A DNA stretch of 64,000 nt from Calothrix sp. HK-06 (GTDB lineage: Bacteria > Cyanobacteriota > Cyanobacteriia > Cyanobacteriales > Nostocaceae), in assembly GCF_001904745.1 (NCBI RefSeq), contig NZ_MRCD01000001.1:1-64000 (forward strand), in the 5' to 3' direction. Below the pieces are notes generated by a model. It was not told the DNA's origin. It ran no database searches and saw nothing but the letters and a program-made list of their open reading frames with translations. Below are positions 39,117 through 47,774 of the stretch, one piece after another; position 1 is the stretch's first letter, and each line of letters opens with the position of its first letter. The position numbers and the translations under genes were made by a program.

Positions 39117-39149
39117 AGAAACCGGGTTTCTCCAAAAAACCCGGTTTCA
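39117..39149 (-). terminator. GAAACCGGGTTT hairpin acting as terminator, copy 3
   Basis: A near-perfect stem GAAACCGGGTTT / AAACCCGGTTTC with a short loop follows the stop of the gene at 39152 by two bases. It belongs to the dispersed GAAACCGGGTTT family and here sits where a terminator is expected. Confidence 0.65.
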
Positions 39150-39151
39150 TA

Positions 39152-39463
39152 TTAACGCTCATTTCGTTCAGATACTAATATTTCAGCAATGAGAGGAGGA
39201 ATTTGTGCTAAGTCTGTGTATTTATCAGAGCCGTTAATAGGAGAACTAAAAGTATAATTTGGGTCACACTCCCCAGTATCATAGACTTGAAGAAACCACC
39301 TATCAGGCAATCCTTCAACGCCTATTTCTACCACATACCAATGCTGACCTAACAACCGAGCGCTAAAAACAACAAACCACTCTGATTCTAACTCCGATAT
39401 ATTCCATTCTTCCATCAAAAACGAATACGCTATATCGCCAGCTTGTTTCGCAGACAATAGCAT
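39152..39463 (-). CDS. Hypothetical protein, 103 aa
   Basis: The small soluble protein has a WFVVFSARLLGQHWYVVEIGVEG beta segment followed by WFLQVYDTGECDP. This two-strand pattern is reminiscent of small immunity-type proteins, but I cannot name the family. Its start is two bases from the stop of the 94-aa gene upstream, so they are co-transcribed. Confidence 0.55.
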   Translation of the reverse strand: MLLSAKQAGDIAYSFLMEEWNISELESEWFVVFSARLLGQHWYVVEIGVEGLPDRWFLQVYDTGECDPNYTFSSPINGSDKYTDLAQIPPLIAEILVSERNER

Positions 39464-39465
39464 TA

Positions 39466-39750
39466 TTACTCCTTTGCTGGAATTTCTGGGTATAAACCTA
39501 GTTGCTTTGATAACTCACGGGCAATATGAACTAAAAATTCGGCGCCTTCAGAATTATCTTCGTGAACAAAAATTGCCGCAACCTTTAACATGGTTTTTAT
39601 TAACCCTGCGTCAAGTAACTCTAAGTTATCTTCTAATACTTCTGGCTCTTGACCGTTTGGACAATTAAGTAACTTATCGATTAACTCAAAGTACTTATTT
39701 AGCTCTTCTGGTGACTCTTGCTGAGATTCTTGTTGTGGAGTTGGGTTCAT
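39466..39750 (-). CDS. Stand-alone cyanobacterial N-terminal helical domain, 94 aa
   Basis: The sequence LLNCPNGQEPEVLEDNLELLDAGL matches a helical domain found in cyanobacteria at the N-terminus of large TPR or CHAT proteins. Here it stands alone with about 20 residues of Gln/Glu-rich lead. The gene lies between a small membrane protein and the 103-aa gene with gaps of 2-4 bases, which indicates a three-gene operon. Its role is unknown. Confidence 0.6.
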   Translation of the reverse strand: MNPTPQQESQQESPEELNKYFELIDKLLNCPNGQEPEVLEDNLELLDAGLIKTMLKVAAIFVHEDNSEGAEFLVHIARELSKQLGLYPEIPAKE

Positions 39751-39754
39751 AAAT

Positions 39755-40150
39755 TTACCAGTAATTACTTTTTTGCCACATTTTTTCTAATATTTCCACC
39801 TGTTTCCTGTAAACATCAGCACGGTAGATAAGATATTTCTCATAAGCGAAAATGCTTACGCCGATACTCACAGGAATACATATTAATAACGATTCTAAGA
39901 TAAAAATTATTTTATATTTGTTAATGATAAACAAAAATTCATTTTGTTGCTTTGGTTGTAAAAAAGAGTCTTTTTCTACTATATGAACATCTTTAAGTTG
40001 AAAATTAGTATTATTAACAAATAAATTAGTTTTTTCTAAGTGTAAATGCTGGTGCCAAACAATGCCAAATACAGCTATCTCAGGAGAAAGTATTGCTAAA
40101 GTAACCAAACAAACTGTAAAAGCATTTAGTAATTTGGCTTTCATTTTCAT
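39755..40150 (-). CDS. Small membrane protein, 131 aa
   Basis: Two hydrophobic helices are visible, at about residues 11-31 and 78-100, separated by a 45-residue charged loop probably on the outer side. The C-terminal end is basic and helical. It is the first gene of the three-gene minus-strand run 39152-40150. I recognise no family. Confidence 0.5.
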   Translation of the reverse strand: MKMKAKLLNAFTVCLVTLAILSPEIAVFGIVWHQHLHLEKTNLFVNNTNFQLKDVHIVEKDSFLQPKQQNEFLFIINKYKIIFILESLLICIPVSIGVSIFAYEKYLIYRADVYRKQVEILEKMWQKSNYW

Positions 40151-40588
40151 TTGAATTTATTTAGATAAGAAGTCCCCCCCAATTGCTTGGGGGGGTAGAG
40201 GGGAATCTCTGCGTAAATCCTATAGTGTTTATATCAGTTAACCTAAAACACCACTCAAAAACCGAGTCGGATTGAGTTTATTAAATTTATTACGCAGGCG
40301 CCGACAGGGTGCAAATCCATATATAATAGGCAATATAATAATTTATAAGGGTAGGGGTACTAGTATTTCCGGGACAAGGGACTAGACTTTACGACCTAGG
40401 GTACTAGCATTCTTCGGTACTCACCTATAAGATTTGCCTTATTAATTCAGACCTAAGATATACAAAGTGCGGTGCCAAGCAAGTCATGCTTAAGATAAAC
40501 AGAACAATTGTTCAAATTTTGATAAAAGTATAAGAAAGAAGATTTAAGTACGTGCTGTAGTAAATTCATTATTTTAGGAGTTATATAA
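40151..40588. other. Intergenic region upstream of cysK
   Basis: No gene is seen. It contains a CCCCCCC...GGGGGGG hairpin repeat at 40171-40204. It also holds two near-copies of GGGTACTAG(T/C)ATT about 45 bases apart (40354 and 40399). These could be part of a cysK leader structure, but no known riboswitch class could be recognised. Confidence 0.4.
40171..40204 (+). repeat. CCCCCCC-GGGGGGG hairpin repeat
   Basis: GTCCCCCCCCAATTGCTTGGGGGGGTAGAGGGG forms a stem of seven G-C pairs. It resembles the C/G-rich repeats at 10480, 50443 and 52309. Confidence 0.55.
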
Positions 40589-41548
40589 ATGCGGATTGCC
40601 CGTGACGTAACAGAATTAATTGGACGCACTCCCCTAGTTCAACTCAACAAAATTCCCTATTCCGAAGGATGTGTTGCCACAATAGTCCTCAAACTTGAAG
40701 GAATGAACCCCGCAGCTTCGGTTAAAGACCGTATTGGTGCCAGTATGATAAAAGCTGCTGAAGAACAGGGATTTATTCAACCAGGCAAAACTATTTTGGT
40801 AGAACCAACATCTGGAAATACCGGAATTGCTTTAGCAATGGTGGCAGCAGCGCGCGGCTACAAATTAATTTTGACGATGCCCGAAACAATGAGCTTAGAG
40901 CGTCGGTCAATGCTGCGTGCATATGGCGCCTCATTAGAGTTAACTCCGGGCAGCGAAGGAATGCGAGGAGCAATAGCGCGCGCAGAAGAAATAGTCACAA
41001 AAACTCCCGATGCGTATATGTTGCAACAATTTCGCAACCCCGCAAACCCTGAAGTGCATCGTAAAACCACCGCAGAAGAAATTTGGCACGATACCGAAGG
41101 AAAAGCAGATTTTATAGTGGCAGGTGTTGGAACTGGTGGCACAATAACTGGTGTGGCAGAAATAATCAAACAACGCAAACCAAGTTTTCGCGCCATCGCA
41201 GTTGAACCAGCAAATAGTCCTGTACTTTCAGGTGGAAATGCAGGGCCACACAAAATTCAAGGTATAGGCGCCGGTTTTGTACCCGATGTTCTTCGTACAG
41301 ACATAATTGACGAAGTAATTCGTGTTAGCGATGAAGACTCAATGGCTTACGGACGAAGACTAGCGCGCGAAGAAGGGTTACTATCAGGCGTGTCTTCTGG
41401 AGCAAACTTGTGTGCAGCAATACAGATTGCTAAACGTCCCGAAAATGCCGGAAAACTAATTGTGGTAATTCAACCTTCCTTTGGTGAACGTTACCTCAGC
41501 ACCCCTATGTTCCAAGATTTAGCGTTGGAACCTGCCGGAGTTAGTTAA
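40589..41548 (+). CDS. cysK: Cysteine synthase A
   Basis: The 319-residue PLP enzyme makes cysteine from O-acetylserine and sulphide. The PLP lysine lies in [11 protein letters not shown] at about residue 46. TSGNTGIA binds the substrate carboxylate, and VGTGGTITG holds the cofactor phosphate. The start follows a good AGGAG site. The gene stands alone and ends before a strong inverted repeat. Nothing odd is seen. Confidence 0.95.
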   Translation: MRIARDVTELIGRTPLVQLNKIPYSEGCVATIVLKLEGMNPAASVKDRIGASMIKAAEEQGFIQPGKTILVEPTSGNTGIALAMVAAARGYKLILTMPETMSLERRSMLRAYGASLELTPGSEGMRGAIARAEEIVTKTPDAYMLQQFRNPANPEVHRKTTAEEIWHDTEGKADFIVAGVGTGGTITGVAEIIKQRKPSFRAIAVEPANSPVLSGGNAGPHKIQGIGAGFVPDVLRTDIIDEVIRVSDEDSMAYGRRLAREEGLLSGVSSGANLCAAIQIAKRPENAGKLIVVIQPSFGERYLSTPMFQDLALEPAGVS

Positions 41549-42303
41549 ACTTCTCTTGTAGAGCGGGCATCCTTGCCCGCCTTTACTATAGGAACGGGCA
41601 AGGATGCCCATTCCACAAGACAAATGCCCATTCCACAATGACAAAATTAAAATCTTAAAAAAATATTAAATATCTTTTTTGAGTCAGGATAAAGAGATAG
41701 CGTATAGTTCGGTTGCAAATTTAAATAATTAAAACCACAAAATATTAAGAAATATAAATTATTGTAAACATTTTTAAAAAATCTGGTTTTCCGAGTTGAA
41801 AAACTGTAAAAAATAAAGAAAATATAAAATCGAGCCTCTACAGGCATACGTGTATATCTACTTTTTGGTTTCTAAAGGTCAATTCATAGCAGAATTCTGC
41901 TGATTCTGACATATTTGTTAGATGTAGTTGTAATTGAACTTCAATGTTAACTTAGATAGATACTCGCGCCCTAGTCCCAATTGGGAAAACTAGCAGAAGC
42001 CTGATGATAGCTGTTTTTGAAGTTATTTTCATCCCTTGATTGAATTTTTCTTTAGAAGCAGGATTTTTACTTGTATTCATCTACCATTTGACTTACCCAA
42101 TATATGAGCAATAGTTCCTTAATAATCACGAATCATTTTTAAGTACGTGGGCTTTCTTAAATATCAAAAATTCTATAAGTTCGTATGTTAGTGCTTCAAG
42201 CTTCAAAGTGTGAACCACTGACTGCAAATTTTAGTTTATTGATACCCATCTACTTACCACAGTTCATTTTAATATTTCTCACGTACTGAGGAGCCGTATC
42301 CGA
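41549..42303. other. Intergenic region between cysK and the NYN gene
   Basis: The first part holds the strong inverted repeat after cysK (41563-41617). The middle is AT-rich; the minus-strand frame at 41647-41847 has low-complexity composition and no support. A palindrome TCCCAATTGGGA flanked by CTAG pairs lies at 41971-41993 and may fold in the leader of the downstream gene. Confidence 0.45.
41563..41617 (+). terminator. Inverted repeat GGGCATCCTTGCCC/GGGCAAGGATGCCC after cysK
   Basis: The 14-base arms at 41565-41578 and 41596-41609 are perfect complements, and the first arm is itself within the palindrome-like GCGGGCATCCTTGCCCGC. A further CCCATTCCACAA direct repeat follows. The same motif occurs at 5751-5777. 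It probably ends cysK transcription. Confidence 0.6.
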
Positions 42304-42933
42304 ATGCAGCTACTTCCACGACCTCAGATGAATAATCGATTGCGATTAAAACTAGAATCTGAGCAGTCAAATGAAGCACCAAATCTTGAGGTTGTGAAAC
42401 CATCGCAGCCACATCGTGATAGGCGAGAACGTTTTCAGCTTGAAGCAGGTCGCGTTGCTATTTTCATCGATGGTGCAAATTTATTTTATGCAGCAATGCA
42501 ACTCAACCTCGAAATTGATTACGCCAAATTGTTGCGTTGCCTAGCTAAAGACCGTCAATTAGTTCGAGCTTATTTTTATACTGCTTGCGATAGCACCAAC
42601 GATAAACAGCAAGGTTTCTTACTGTGGATGAGTCGTAATGGTTATCGTGTAGTTACAAAAGAGTTAATTCAATTTCCCGATGGTTCTAAAAAAGCCAATC
42701 TTGACGTTGAAATAGCTGTTGATATGATTACTTTATCAAGACACTGTGATACTATTGTACTTCTTAGTGGTGATGGCGACCTTGCCTATGCAGTAAATTC
42801 GATTGCTTATAAAGGTGTGCAAGTCGAAGTAGTTAGCTTGGCATCAATGACCAGCGATAGTTTAATCAATGTCGCTGATTGCTACACCGATTTAGAAGAA
42901 ATTAAAGGAGATATTCAGCGAAACAAAGTCTAA
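42304..42933 (+). CDS. NYN (LabA/DUF88) domain protein
   Basis: The 209-residue protein has a PIN-like NYN nuclease domain. IFIDGANLFYA gives the first catalytic acid, DVEIAVDMI the second and LLSGDGDLAYAV the third. A basic ~50-residue N-terminal extension precedes it. Family members are implicated in RNA processing or regulation, and the cyanobacterial LabA clade in output control of the clock. The start is supported by GAGGAG about ten bases upstream. It converges on the gene at 42955. Confidence 0.85.
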   Translation: MQLLPRPQMNNRLRLKLESEQSNEAPNLEVVKPSQPHRDRRERFQLEAGRVAIFIDGANLFYAAMQLNLEIDYAKLLRCLAKDRQLVRAYFYTACDSTNDKQQGFLLWMSRNGYRVVTKELIQFPDGSKKANLDVEIAVDMITLSRHCDTIVLLSGDGDLAYAVNSIAYKGVQVEVVSLASMTSDSLINVADCYTDLEEIKGDIQRNKV

Positions 42934-42954
42934 AAACCTTTACCCAAAAACTTT

Positions 42955-44052
42955 TTAAGATGAACGAAATAATACTCGTCCCGGTAATACTTCGTCGTTA
43001 ATTTTGGCATAAACACGCAAGCACGCCGACACTTCTCCTGGTACTCCACCAATATCAAGTTGCAAGTCGTCTTTAGACCACGTGTATACATCGGCATAAG
43101 TACCCCATAGTGGACGAAGTAGCACTTGATGACCAGCGTTACGTGCGCGTTCAACAACAGTATCAAGAGTACGACGTGTTTCTTGTTGCAATTTGCCCCA
43201 CCATGAGTAACGGTCACATGGTGGTAAATATACTAATGAGTGAATTGCTTCATCTAAATCTAGTCGCGCGCGTAGTACAACAATCAGGTCAGAATTATCA
43301 ATAGTACTTTGAACGCGACGAAACCTTTCAATCAAAACAGTCACATATTTAGAACGTTCGTCTTCGCTGCTTAATGACCTGACTCCAAAGCGGTCTACAC
43401 TTTTAAGCGCATGATGGAGTGACGCATCAATATTAATAAACTTTATACAAGTCGAAACAACTCCAGCCAGAAATACTAACTCCTCACTTGTATTTTCTTT
43501 AACTAATTGCTGTGATATCGGCGCCCGGTCAGACAAGCATAAACCCGTTGATTTAATACTTCCCGTCAAACCTGGATACAAAATTTCACAGCGATTAAAT
43601 GGTAGCTGTCTATACACACGATGGTCTAAAACGGCGCCAACTTCTTCTGCAAGCGTATATGAGAGGTGGCGCCAGCTATCCGCCAGTTTTTCAGGAACCC
43701 GCAGCAACAAGCGTTGAATTTCATTCCATAAATCAGCATCATTTGTACTACAAAATTCATACTCTCCAATATACTGACATAACTCTCGGTCAGCCAGTAA
43801 TTTATCAGCTATATACTGTAACTTCAATTCATTTACATTTGGTTCAAACACATCTTCTGGTTTTAAAATTTCCTCTGACTCTAAAAGCAAATCAAGTTCT
43901 GCAACAAGTGCTTGACAAGCATCATTACCCAAATCAGAATCTACAGATTGAAGTGCTTGCTGCAACTGACTTCGCAAACCATGTAAACCTAAACGCAGTA
44001 CCCAAGCAAGCTGTGATTCTTCAATTGCCAATAGTTTAGTAAGATGTTCCAT
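42955..44052 (-). CDS. Uncharacterised third member of the GTPase/SrfB-like cluster
   Basis: I do not recognise this 365-residue protein. It has no membrane segments. The N-terminal half is helical and acidic, including an LLLESEEILKPEDVFEP stretch near residue 55. The C-terminal half has mixed strands and ends in LPGRVLFRSS. It is on the same strand as the SrfB-like and GTPase genes but separated from them by 320 bases containing a dispersed repeat. Its place suggests that it works with them, as SrfA-type third components do, but no sequence similarity to SrfA was evident. Confidence 0.55.
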   Translation of the reverse strand: MEHLTKLLAIEESQLAWVLRLGLHGLRSQLQQALQSVDSDLGNDACQALVAELDLLLESEEILKPEDVFEPNVNELKLQYIADKLLADRELCQYIGEYEFCSTNDADLWNEIQRLLLRVPEKLADSWRHLSYTLAEEVGAVLDHRVYRQLPFNRCEILYPGLTGSIKSTGLCLSDRAPISQQLVKENTSEELVFLAGVVSTCIKFINIDASLHHALKSVDRFGVRSLSSEDERSKYVTVLIERFRRVQSTIDNSDLIVVLRARLDLDEAIHSLVYLPPCDRYSWWGKLQQETRRTLDTVVERARNAGHQVLLRPLWGTYADVYTWSKDDLQLDIGGVPGEVSACLRVYAKINDEVLPGRVLFRSS

Positions 44053-44372
44053 AATAAATTCTGTAGGGCGCCTAAAAATTACATTAAGTTCAAAATTATA
44101 GTTAAGATTATTGAAAAAATTATTATTTATATGAATTTAATTGTTTTAAAGTATTGTGGGCAATTCTAAGTTTTATGACGTAATACTTCCTGTTGAATCT
44201 ATTTTTGCCAGCATATTTCAAGATGTAGGGTTTATTAATATTAGTGTTAAAATAATTCGTAAATGTACATCTAAGAAAGAGCTTTTTGAATTTTTAGTTT
44301 CAGCCCAAAAACCGGGTTTCTTTCGTTGAGTATCGAAGATTGTCGTACTTAGTGGAAAAGAAACCCGGTTTC
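44053..44372. other. Gap within the GTPase/SrfB-like cluster
   Basis: No credible gene is seen. The left part is AT-rich. The right part is the GAAACCGGGTTT repeat copy 4, which starts directly after the stop of the SrfB-like gene and may act as its terminator. A separate promoter for the 365-aa gene could lie here. Confidence 0.45.
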
Positions 44373-44374
44373 TT
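44307..44374 (-). terminator. GAAACCGGGTTT inverted repeat after the SrfB-like gene, copy 4
   Basis: AAGAAACCGGGTTTCTTT and its complement flank about 32 bases. On the minus strand the first arm begins at the TAA stop of the SrfB-like gene. This is the same family as 8517-8584. Confidence 0.6.
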
Positions 44375-47300
44375 AATGTTCTCCTGAGAAAGGGTCTCGT
44401 TTTGCTTCTATGTCGTTGGGTTGAGGTTGGAGTGCGTCGCGAAATACACATCCTTCTTGGAGTAGGCATTCAGAGCTATTTGATGTCCAGTAAGGAATTT
44501 CAAAGGCGTGAACTCTTAATATTCCTTTGGATGTTAGTGATACATAATACCTGCATGGGAATTCACTACTGACTTGCGGTTGGGGTAGTTCACCAATTAG
44601 TTCCCATTGTTTGGATTTGGGGTTGTGATATTGAAAGTAAAATGTGTGTTTACCGCTAATTGGAAAGGGTGGTAGTTCTGCTATCAGTCCAGTAAATTCT
44701 GATGTTGTGTTTTCTTCGTCGCGGAAGATTTCAATTAGGTTACTGTAATCTTTTTCTGCTGAGAATAATAATGTGTGAGCGTCGGTTTTTAAGGCATTTG
44801 CTGATTCGATGATGTTTACCGCTATATCACCCGCGACTTTACCGTCATCTGTCACCATGATTGGAATATTAATGGCTTTAGCTGCGTCTATATATGGGAT
44901 GTTGCTTGAGATAAAGTAATGTGGTAAACCACGACATAGTAATAAATCAATTTCTAGTTTCTGGTTGATTTCAAACTGGATTTTAATATGATTCTTAAAA
45001 TCATCTTCACTGATATCAAGCTGTCTACGCAGTGCATCACCGTTATAACTACCCCAAAGTTGGGGTTTGATATTTTCAAAGTCTTGACGAATAATATTAT
45101 TCGTTAACTGCATTCCTTGCCAACCACTACGGAATTTAGCTATACCTTCTTTGGGTTGAAGTTGGTAGAGTTCCTGTCCTGCGTTAAATATCGGTTCTGG
45201 ACTGGCGCCTATTACTTCGCGTGTAAACGAACAAGGTAAAAAGTAAAATAGATTTTTAACATCTACATACAACTGATTGGCGCCTTTTCGCAATAGTTCT
45301 TTAGATTCTTTCGGTGCAAACCCAAGTTGACGGAGCTTTTCGGCAAAACAGGCGCCTGCGGATGTGGCTAATTTAGTATACTCAGGTTCAAAGGTAACTC
45401 GTTCTTCGTTCCAAATAAAATAGTCAGACTGGCTGAATACTCTATATAGTTCGCGCGTCACTAAATCTAAATTGCAAGTTTTACCAGAAAGAATTAACCA
45501 ATCGACTTGCTCTAAGTAATGATTGTAGTTTGGTTTCTCGTGGTATTGATGCGATGTTCCAGATTTATGGGAGAGCGCATTTTCCACCAAACCCTGAGCA
45601 ATAGCTACAGCTTCTTTGACTACAGGCGCCGTTGCTTTCTCAAATTGTTCTACTGTAAGAGTTACGCTCAAACTATCTATCAGCGCACTTGGTAGCTTAA
45701 TATCATTTTGCGCGAGCAGTTCAGCAATTTTCTGTCCGTCAAGAATATACATTGGTTCGGGTGCATCTTTGTGACGCTTTTGCCCTAGCGTTAATTTCGC
45801 ATCTTCTGCATGTTCCCACAAACTATAAAAACTCTGAGCGCGTGCGGGTGAATTTTTCCACCTTGTCGGAATAACTCTCTCAGCAGCATTAAGCGCTTCT
45901 TTATAAGCTTCGTCTTCGCGAATTTCTTTATCTACACACGCTAGCAGTGAACCCGGATGAAATTTACCGCTTTCTAAAAATCTATCGCTCAACTCTTCTG
46001 GTTGTATCTTCAAAATGTCTTTGCCCATACGGTCATCAGCGACAGCAGTTAATAAACAATCCGCAACTGCTGCTTTCAATAGCAAAAATAACCGTAGCGT
46101 TATTAATTCCCCACCTAACTGTAAATGCCCCGATGACCCCAATAACTTTGGTGTCAACTTATAATATCGACCTCCGTCACCTCTATCTTCTCCCGGTTCA
46201 AACGGGTTTATTTCTTCCAAAGTTAACCTAATTAGCGCTAAATCGGTCGTTCCCCCACCAATATCTAACACCAATACATTTTGCCACCACTTCTCGTTGT
46301 CATAACGACAACGACTTTTGAATGATTCAATTCCTACATTCAAATCACCGCTAAACTCTCGCCATAAAAAGAAAATAGCGACAGATACGGCTTCATCATA
46401 AGCCATTTGGACATCAGCAATATCAAGCTTTTGTACCAAACTCTCTATTTCGCGTCTTACAAACGGTGATGCAATTGTTGGATACGTAACAACCGCGCGG
46501 TAAAATTTACCTTCTGAACATTTACCTACATTGGATGTGCGATATTTTTCAATTAAATCAATTAGGTGTGCATATGCTGACTGCAACAAAGTATTGATAG
46601 GTATTGTCTCAACTTCACCATCGAGCGAAATTTTACATGGTCTATCTTGACCGAAGTAGCGTTTAGGTGAATGTAAAAATCTTCCTTCAATATCTTCCTC
46701 ACCTCTTTTTATGGCATCTAACCGATGCTGTTTGGCTTGTTCACCTAGAATAACTTTAACTTCCGCATCTTTTTCTGATGTAGCGACTTTATGCAAGCTA
46801 ATAACTTCTAACTCGCTTGGTATTTCTGTAGAACGGCGATTTTTATCGAGTTCTACTGGTATTAAACTTTGCCACTCTAACGCAGGGACTCGAAATACCT
46901 CATGATATATCAAATTAAGATGTTTACTAGCTGCACGACGAAACCAATCCATCCGTTTACCTAAACAGATTTCGATTTGGCGAATTACTTCTAGTAGCTG
47001 TATGCTATTTACACCTTGAATTAATAACTCACCAAAGTTGTAGCGATTTGCAGCATTCGTACAGGGATAATCTTTACCTAATTCAGAAAGAAACTTCTGC
47101 CATTCTACATCCCAGGCGCCGCGACTAGAGGTAGCAGCTTCTTCAACAGGACGCTTGTTTAACCAAGATGCAATACGTTCACGCAGTTTTGTCTCTTGTT
47201 CAATAGGTAAAGTATCAGGAGTGACGATAACTTTAGGGTCATATAACGTCACAGTTGAATTGGAAGTACCAAAGTCAATTGCAAACCAACCAGGGTAGGT

Positions 47301-47771
47301 AAGATGTGACTTAATAGGCATTGGTTCGGGTGGAATTAATTTTGCAGTCATTTGCACAAAACGTGAGGATTCAGCGGCAAAAGTCCAAATATTACACTCT
47401 GCCGTTGTTTTTTTCATTACCGTCAAAACCGGAGTCTCCGCAGCATCCGATTCAAAATATTCAACCGTCACAAGCATTGTACAATTTACACCAGCAGGTA
47501 AGGGTTGATACCAGTGACAATTAGCTTGTTTTAATCGCTGTGGAGTAGATAGTTTAAGTAGTTTATTGGTGCTAAAAGCGACACTTTTATACGCCGATTG
47601 AATTGCAATAGCTAAATCTTCTGGAACTCCGCCAACTGTGATATTAATTCGAGATACAAAGGGAATATTGGCGCCGTCGGCAGGTTTGATTTCGATAACA
47701 GGTAAAACAAGTAATTCCTGCGTCTTTGCACGTAATTGATAGCGATTTAAAAGTTCAATTTTGATACTCAT
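44373..47771 (-). CDS. SrfB-like Hsp70/actin-fold ATPase
   Basis: The 1132-residue protein has two actin/Hsp70 phosphate loops. WFAIDFGTSNSTV starts at about residue 162, and LVLDIGGGTTDLALI lies near 505. This spacing is much longer than in DnaK and, with the length near 1000, fits the SrfB family of putative actin-like ATPases. Residues 1-150 form a beta-rich extra domain, and the C-terminal ~250 residues are also beta-rich. The start lies three bases after the GTPase stop, so the two are one transcript. Role unknown; SrfB/SrfC pairs occur in many bacteria. Confidence 0.8.
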   Translation of the reverse strand: MSIKIELLNRYQLRAKTQELLVLPVIEIKPADGANIPFVSRINITVGGVPEDLAIAIQSAYKSVAFSTNKLLKLSTPQRLKQANCHWYQPLPAGVNCTMLVTVEYFESDAAETPVLTVMKKTTAECNIWTFAAESSRFVQMTAKLIPPEPMPIKSHLTYPGWFAIDFGTSNSTVTLYDPKVIVTPDTLPIEQETKLRERIASWLNKRPVEEAATSSRGAWDVEWQKFLSELGKDYPCTNAANRYNFGELLIQGVNSIQLLEVIRQIEICLGKRMDWFRRAASKHLNLIYHEVFRVPALEWQSLIPVELDKNRRSTEIPSELEVISLHKVATSEKDAEVKVILGEQAKQHRLDAIKRGEEDIEGRFLHSPKRYFGQDRPCKISLDGEVETIPINTLLQSAYAHLIDLIEKYRTSNVGKCSEGKFYRAVVTYPTIASPFVRREIESLVQKLDIADVQMAYDEAVSVAIFFLWREFSGDLNVGIESFKSRCRYDNEKWWQNVLVLDIGGGTTDLALIRLTLEEINPFEPGEDRGDGGRYYKLTPKLLGSSGHLQLGGELITLRLFLLLKAAVADCLLTAVADDRMGKDILKIQPEELSDRFLESGKFHPGSLLACVDKEIREDEAYKEALNAAERVIPTRWKNSPARAQSFYSLWEHAEDAKLTLGQKRHKDAPEPMYILDGQKIAELLAQNDIKLPSALIDSLSVTLTVEQFEKATAPVVKEAVAIAQGLVENALSHKSGTSHQYHEKPNYNHYLEQVDWLILSGKTCNLDLVTRELYRVFSQSDYFIWNEERVTFEPEYTKLATSAGACFAEKLRQLGFAPKESKELLRKGANQLYVDVKNLFYFLPCSFTREVIGASPEPIFNAGQELYQLQPKEGIAKFRSGWQGMQLTNNIIRQDFENIKPQLWGSYNGDALRRQLDISEDDFKNHIKIQFEINQKLEIDLLLCRGLPHYFISSNIPYIDAAKAINIPIMVTDDGKVAGDIAVNIIESANALKTDAHTLLFSAEKDYSNLIEIFRDEENTTSEFTGLIAELPPFPISGKHTFYFQYHNPKSKQWELIGELPQPQVSSEFPCRYYVSLTSKGILRVHAFEIPYWTSNSSECLLQEGCVFRDALQPQPNDIEAKRDPFSGEH

Positions 47772-47774
47772 CGA

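Noticed and set aside
41647-41847. Minus-strand frame of 66 codons after cysK
   Set aside because: Low-complexity Phe/Tyr/Asn composition typical of AT-rich spacer and no ribosome site.
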